From positions 1 to 64,000 of the forward strand of contig NZ_PCOQ01000014.1 of the NCBI RefSeq assembly GCF_002975275.1: a stretch of 64,000 nt of DNA, in the 5' to 3' direction. The notes beneath the pieces are model-generated. The model worked only from the letters and a program-made list of their open reading frames with translations. It ran no database searches and was not told the origin of the DNA. The position numbers and the translations under genes are program-made. This document shows positions 62,933-64,000 of the stretch, piece after piece; position 1 is the stretch's first letter, and the number at the start of each line of letters is the position of its first letter. The stretch comes from Achromobacter sp. MYb9. GTDB taxonomy: Bacteria > Pseudomonadota > Gammaproteobacteria > Burkholderiales > Burkholderiaceae_B.

Positions 62933-64000
62933 ATGCACCAGAACGGCTTCACCACCACGATCCTCCATTCCGACCGCCAACAATCCGTCGAGCACGGAGC
63001 GGTGCACAAGCCGATGCATCCGTCGTCGGAATTCGCCTACGACGATGCTCGCGAGCTGGCCGCGGTGTTCCAGGGCAAGGCGGGCTTCACGTATGCGCGC
63101 CAGGGCACGCCGACGACCACCGCGCTGGAAGCGAAGGTCAACCACATGGAAGGCGGCAAAGGCACGGTCAGCTTCGCAACGGGAATGGCGGCGTTGTCGG
63201 CCATTTTCACGACGTTGCTGCGCCGGGGCGATCATCTGGTGTCCAGCCAGTTCGTGTTTGGCAATACCAACAGCCTGCTGGGCACGCTGCTGGAACTGGG
63301 CGTGGAGATCACCTTCGTCGACGCGACCGACGCGGCGCAGGTGCGCGCCGCGATCCAGCCCAATACGCGCATGGTCTTCACCGAGACCATCGCCAACCCG
63401 GGCACGCAAGTGGCCGACCTGGCCGTGATCGGCGAGATCTGCCGCGAGAAGAACCTTGTCTACGTCGTGGACAATACGCTGACCTCGCCGTGGATGTTCC
63501 GTCCGTCGGCAGTCGGCGCGTCGCTGGTGATGAATTCGCTGTCCAAGTACATCGGCGGGCATGGCAACGCGCTGGGCGGCGCGGTGACCGACACGGGCCT
63601 GTACGACTGGTCTGGCTACACCAACATCTATGAGGCCTACCGCAAAGGCCCGTCCACTGGCTGGGGGCTTACCCAGATCAAGAAGAAGGGCTTGCGCGAC
63701 ATGGGTGGCACGCTGGCCGCCGAGCCCGCCCACCGCATTGCCGTGGGCGCCGAGACGCTGGCGCTGCGCATGGCCAAGCACTGCGCCAACGCGCTGGCGC
63801 TGGCGCGTTTCCTGGAATCGCATCCTGGCGTGGCCAAGGTGCACTATCCGGGCCTGGCGGGCCATCCGCAACATGCCCGGGCATCGGCGCTGTTCGGCGC
63901 GCGATTCGGTGGGCTGCTGGGGGTCGAATTGGCCGACGGCGTGGATTGCTTCGATTTCCTGAACCGTCTGCGGATCGTGCTGATGGCGACCCACCTTGGC
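62933..64000 (+). CDS. Trans-sulfuration enzyme family protein (cystathionine gamma-synthase-like), cut by the window end
   Basis: An open frame starts at ATG 62933 (MHQNGFTTTILHSDRQQSVE) and runs off the window after 356 codons. It is a PLP enzyme of the Cys/Met metabolism group. TYARQGTPTTTALEAKVNHM near residue 54 is the substrate/PLP loop, FATGMAALSAIF near 81 the cofactor-phosphate site, and K205 in MNSLSKYIGGHGN the PLP lysine. The likely reaction is gamma-replacement or gamma-elimination on O-acyl-homoserine or cystathionine. This group cannot be split between O-succinylhomoserine sulfhydrylase (MetZ) and cystathionine synthase or lyase by eye. Confidence 0.88.
   Translation, partial: MHQNGFTTTILHSDRQQSVEHGAVHKPMHPSSEFAYDDARELAAVFQGKAGFTYARQGTPTTTALEAKVNHMEGGKGTVSFATGMAALSAIFTTLLRRGDHLVSSQFVFGNTNSLLGTLLELGVEITFVDATDAAQVRAAIQPNTRMVFTETIANPGTQVADLAVIGEICREKNLVYVVDNTLTSPWMFRPSAVGASLVMNSLSKYIGGHGNALGGAVTDTGLYDWSGYTNIYEAYRKGPSTGWGLTQIKKKGLRDMGGTLAAEPAHRIAVGAETLALRMAKHCANALALARFLESHPGVAKVHYPGLAGHPQHARASALFGARFGGLLGVELADGVDCFDFLNRLRIVLMATHLG

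Overview
The window is GC-rich chromosomal DNA of a betaproteobacterium of the Alcaligenaceae (order Burkholderiales), most like Achromobacter or Bordetella. The assignment rests on protein-level recognition and on several habits of the group: orphan Bug-type (TctC) periplasmic receptors without membrane partners, glcDEF, split pntAa-pntAb-pntB, and many orphan transporters. I see no phage, integron, IS element or CRISPR array, so this is mostly ordinary core chromosome with some accessory genes.

Layout. 1-10.6 kb: a minus-strand set (phoH start, bcp, Mth938-like protein), then alaC, hom and thrC (threonine branch), a YgdR-type lipoprotein, fbp and pepN on the minus strand, and a DUF4136 lipoprotein. 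10.6-16.2 kb: an H-NS-like protein, an AT-rich gap of about 0.84 kb, tldD, then a DAHP synthase gene (aroG) preceded by an aromatic leader peptide and a perfect intrinsic terminator, then a D-lactate dehydrogenase-type flavoenzyme. 16.3-19.5 kb: a small catabolic-looking cluster (Bug receptor, cupin dioxygenase-like protein, SDR dehydrogenase, IclR regulator). 19.6-26.5 kb: glycolate oxidase glcDEF facing the proton-translocating transhydrogenase operon pntAa-pntAb-pntB. 26.5-35.7 kb: N-formylglutamate amidohydrolase, a Bug receptor divergent from a LysR regulator, mnmA, a TauE-type permease, a GST, purB, cytochrome c' convergent with cytochrome b561, and a small hypothetical gene. 35.7-36.6 kb: a non-coding or decayed stretch with a 19-bp tandem repeat.

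36.6-47.1 kb: mostly envelope and unknown proteins (GNAT, DUF3053 lipoprotein, AI-2E family permease, DUF4153 membrane protein, membrane diguanylate cyclase, YddG-type aromatic amino acid exporter), ending in a three-gene set of a Pro/Asp-rich peptide, a 24-residue membrane peptide and a 303-residue membrane protein. 47.2-59.3 kb: tRNA-Met, ergothioneine genes egtD-egtB, a DUF883 protein, a phospholipase D/cardiolipin synthase-like lipoprotein, a membrane-anchored glutamate synthase-domain protein, a YeeE/YedE thiosulfate-type transporter, arsB with an AEC carrier, an EamA exporter, a GNAT and two identical tRNA-Leu(CAG) genes. 59.5-64 kb: rnr, rlmB and the start of a trans-sulfuration enzyme gene.

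The best candidate for a little-described system is the aroG leader. It encodes a 27-residue peptide containing FYFYFYGF, followed by an 8-bp GC terminator stem with a T-run and an upstream segment complementary to the terminator. This is the architecture of ribosome-mediated attenuation sensing Phe and Tyr together. Its promoter-like sequence lies so close to the ATG that the peptide may be translated from a leaderless mRNA.
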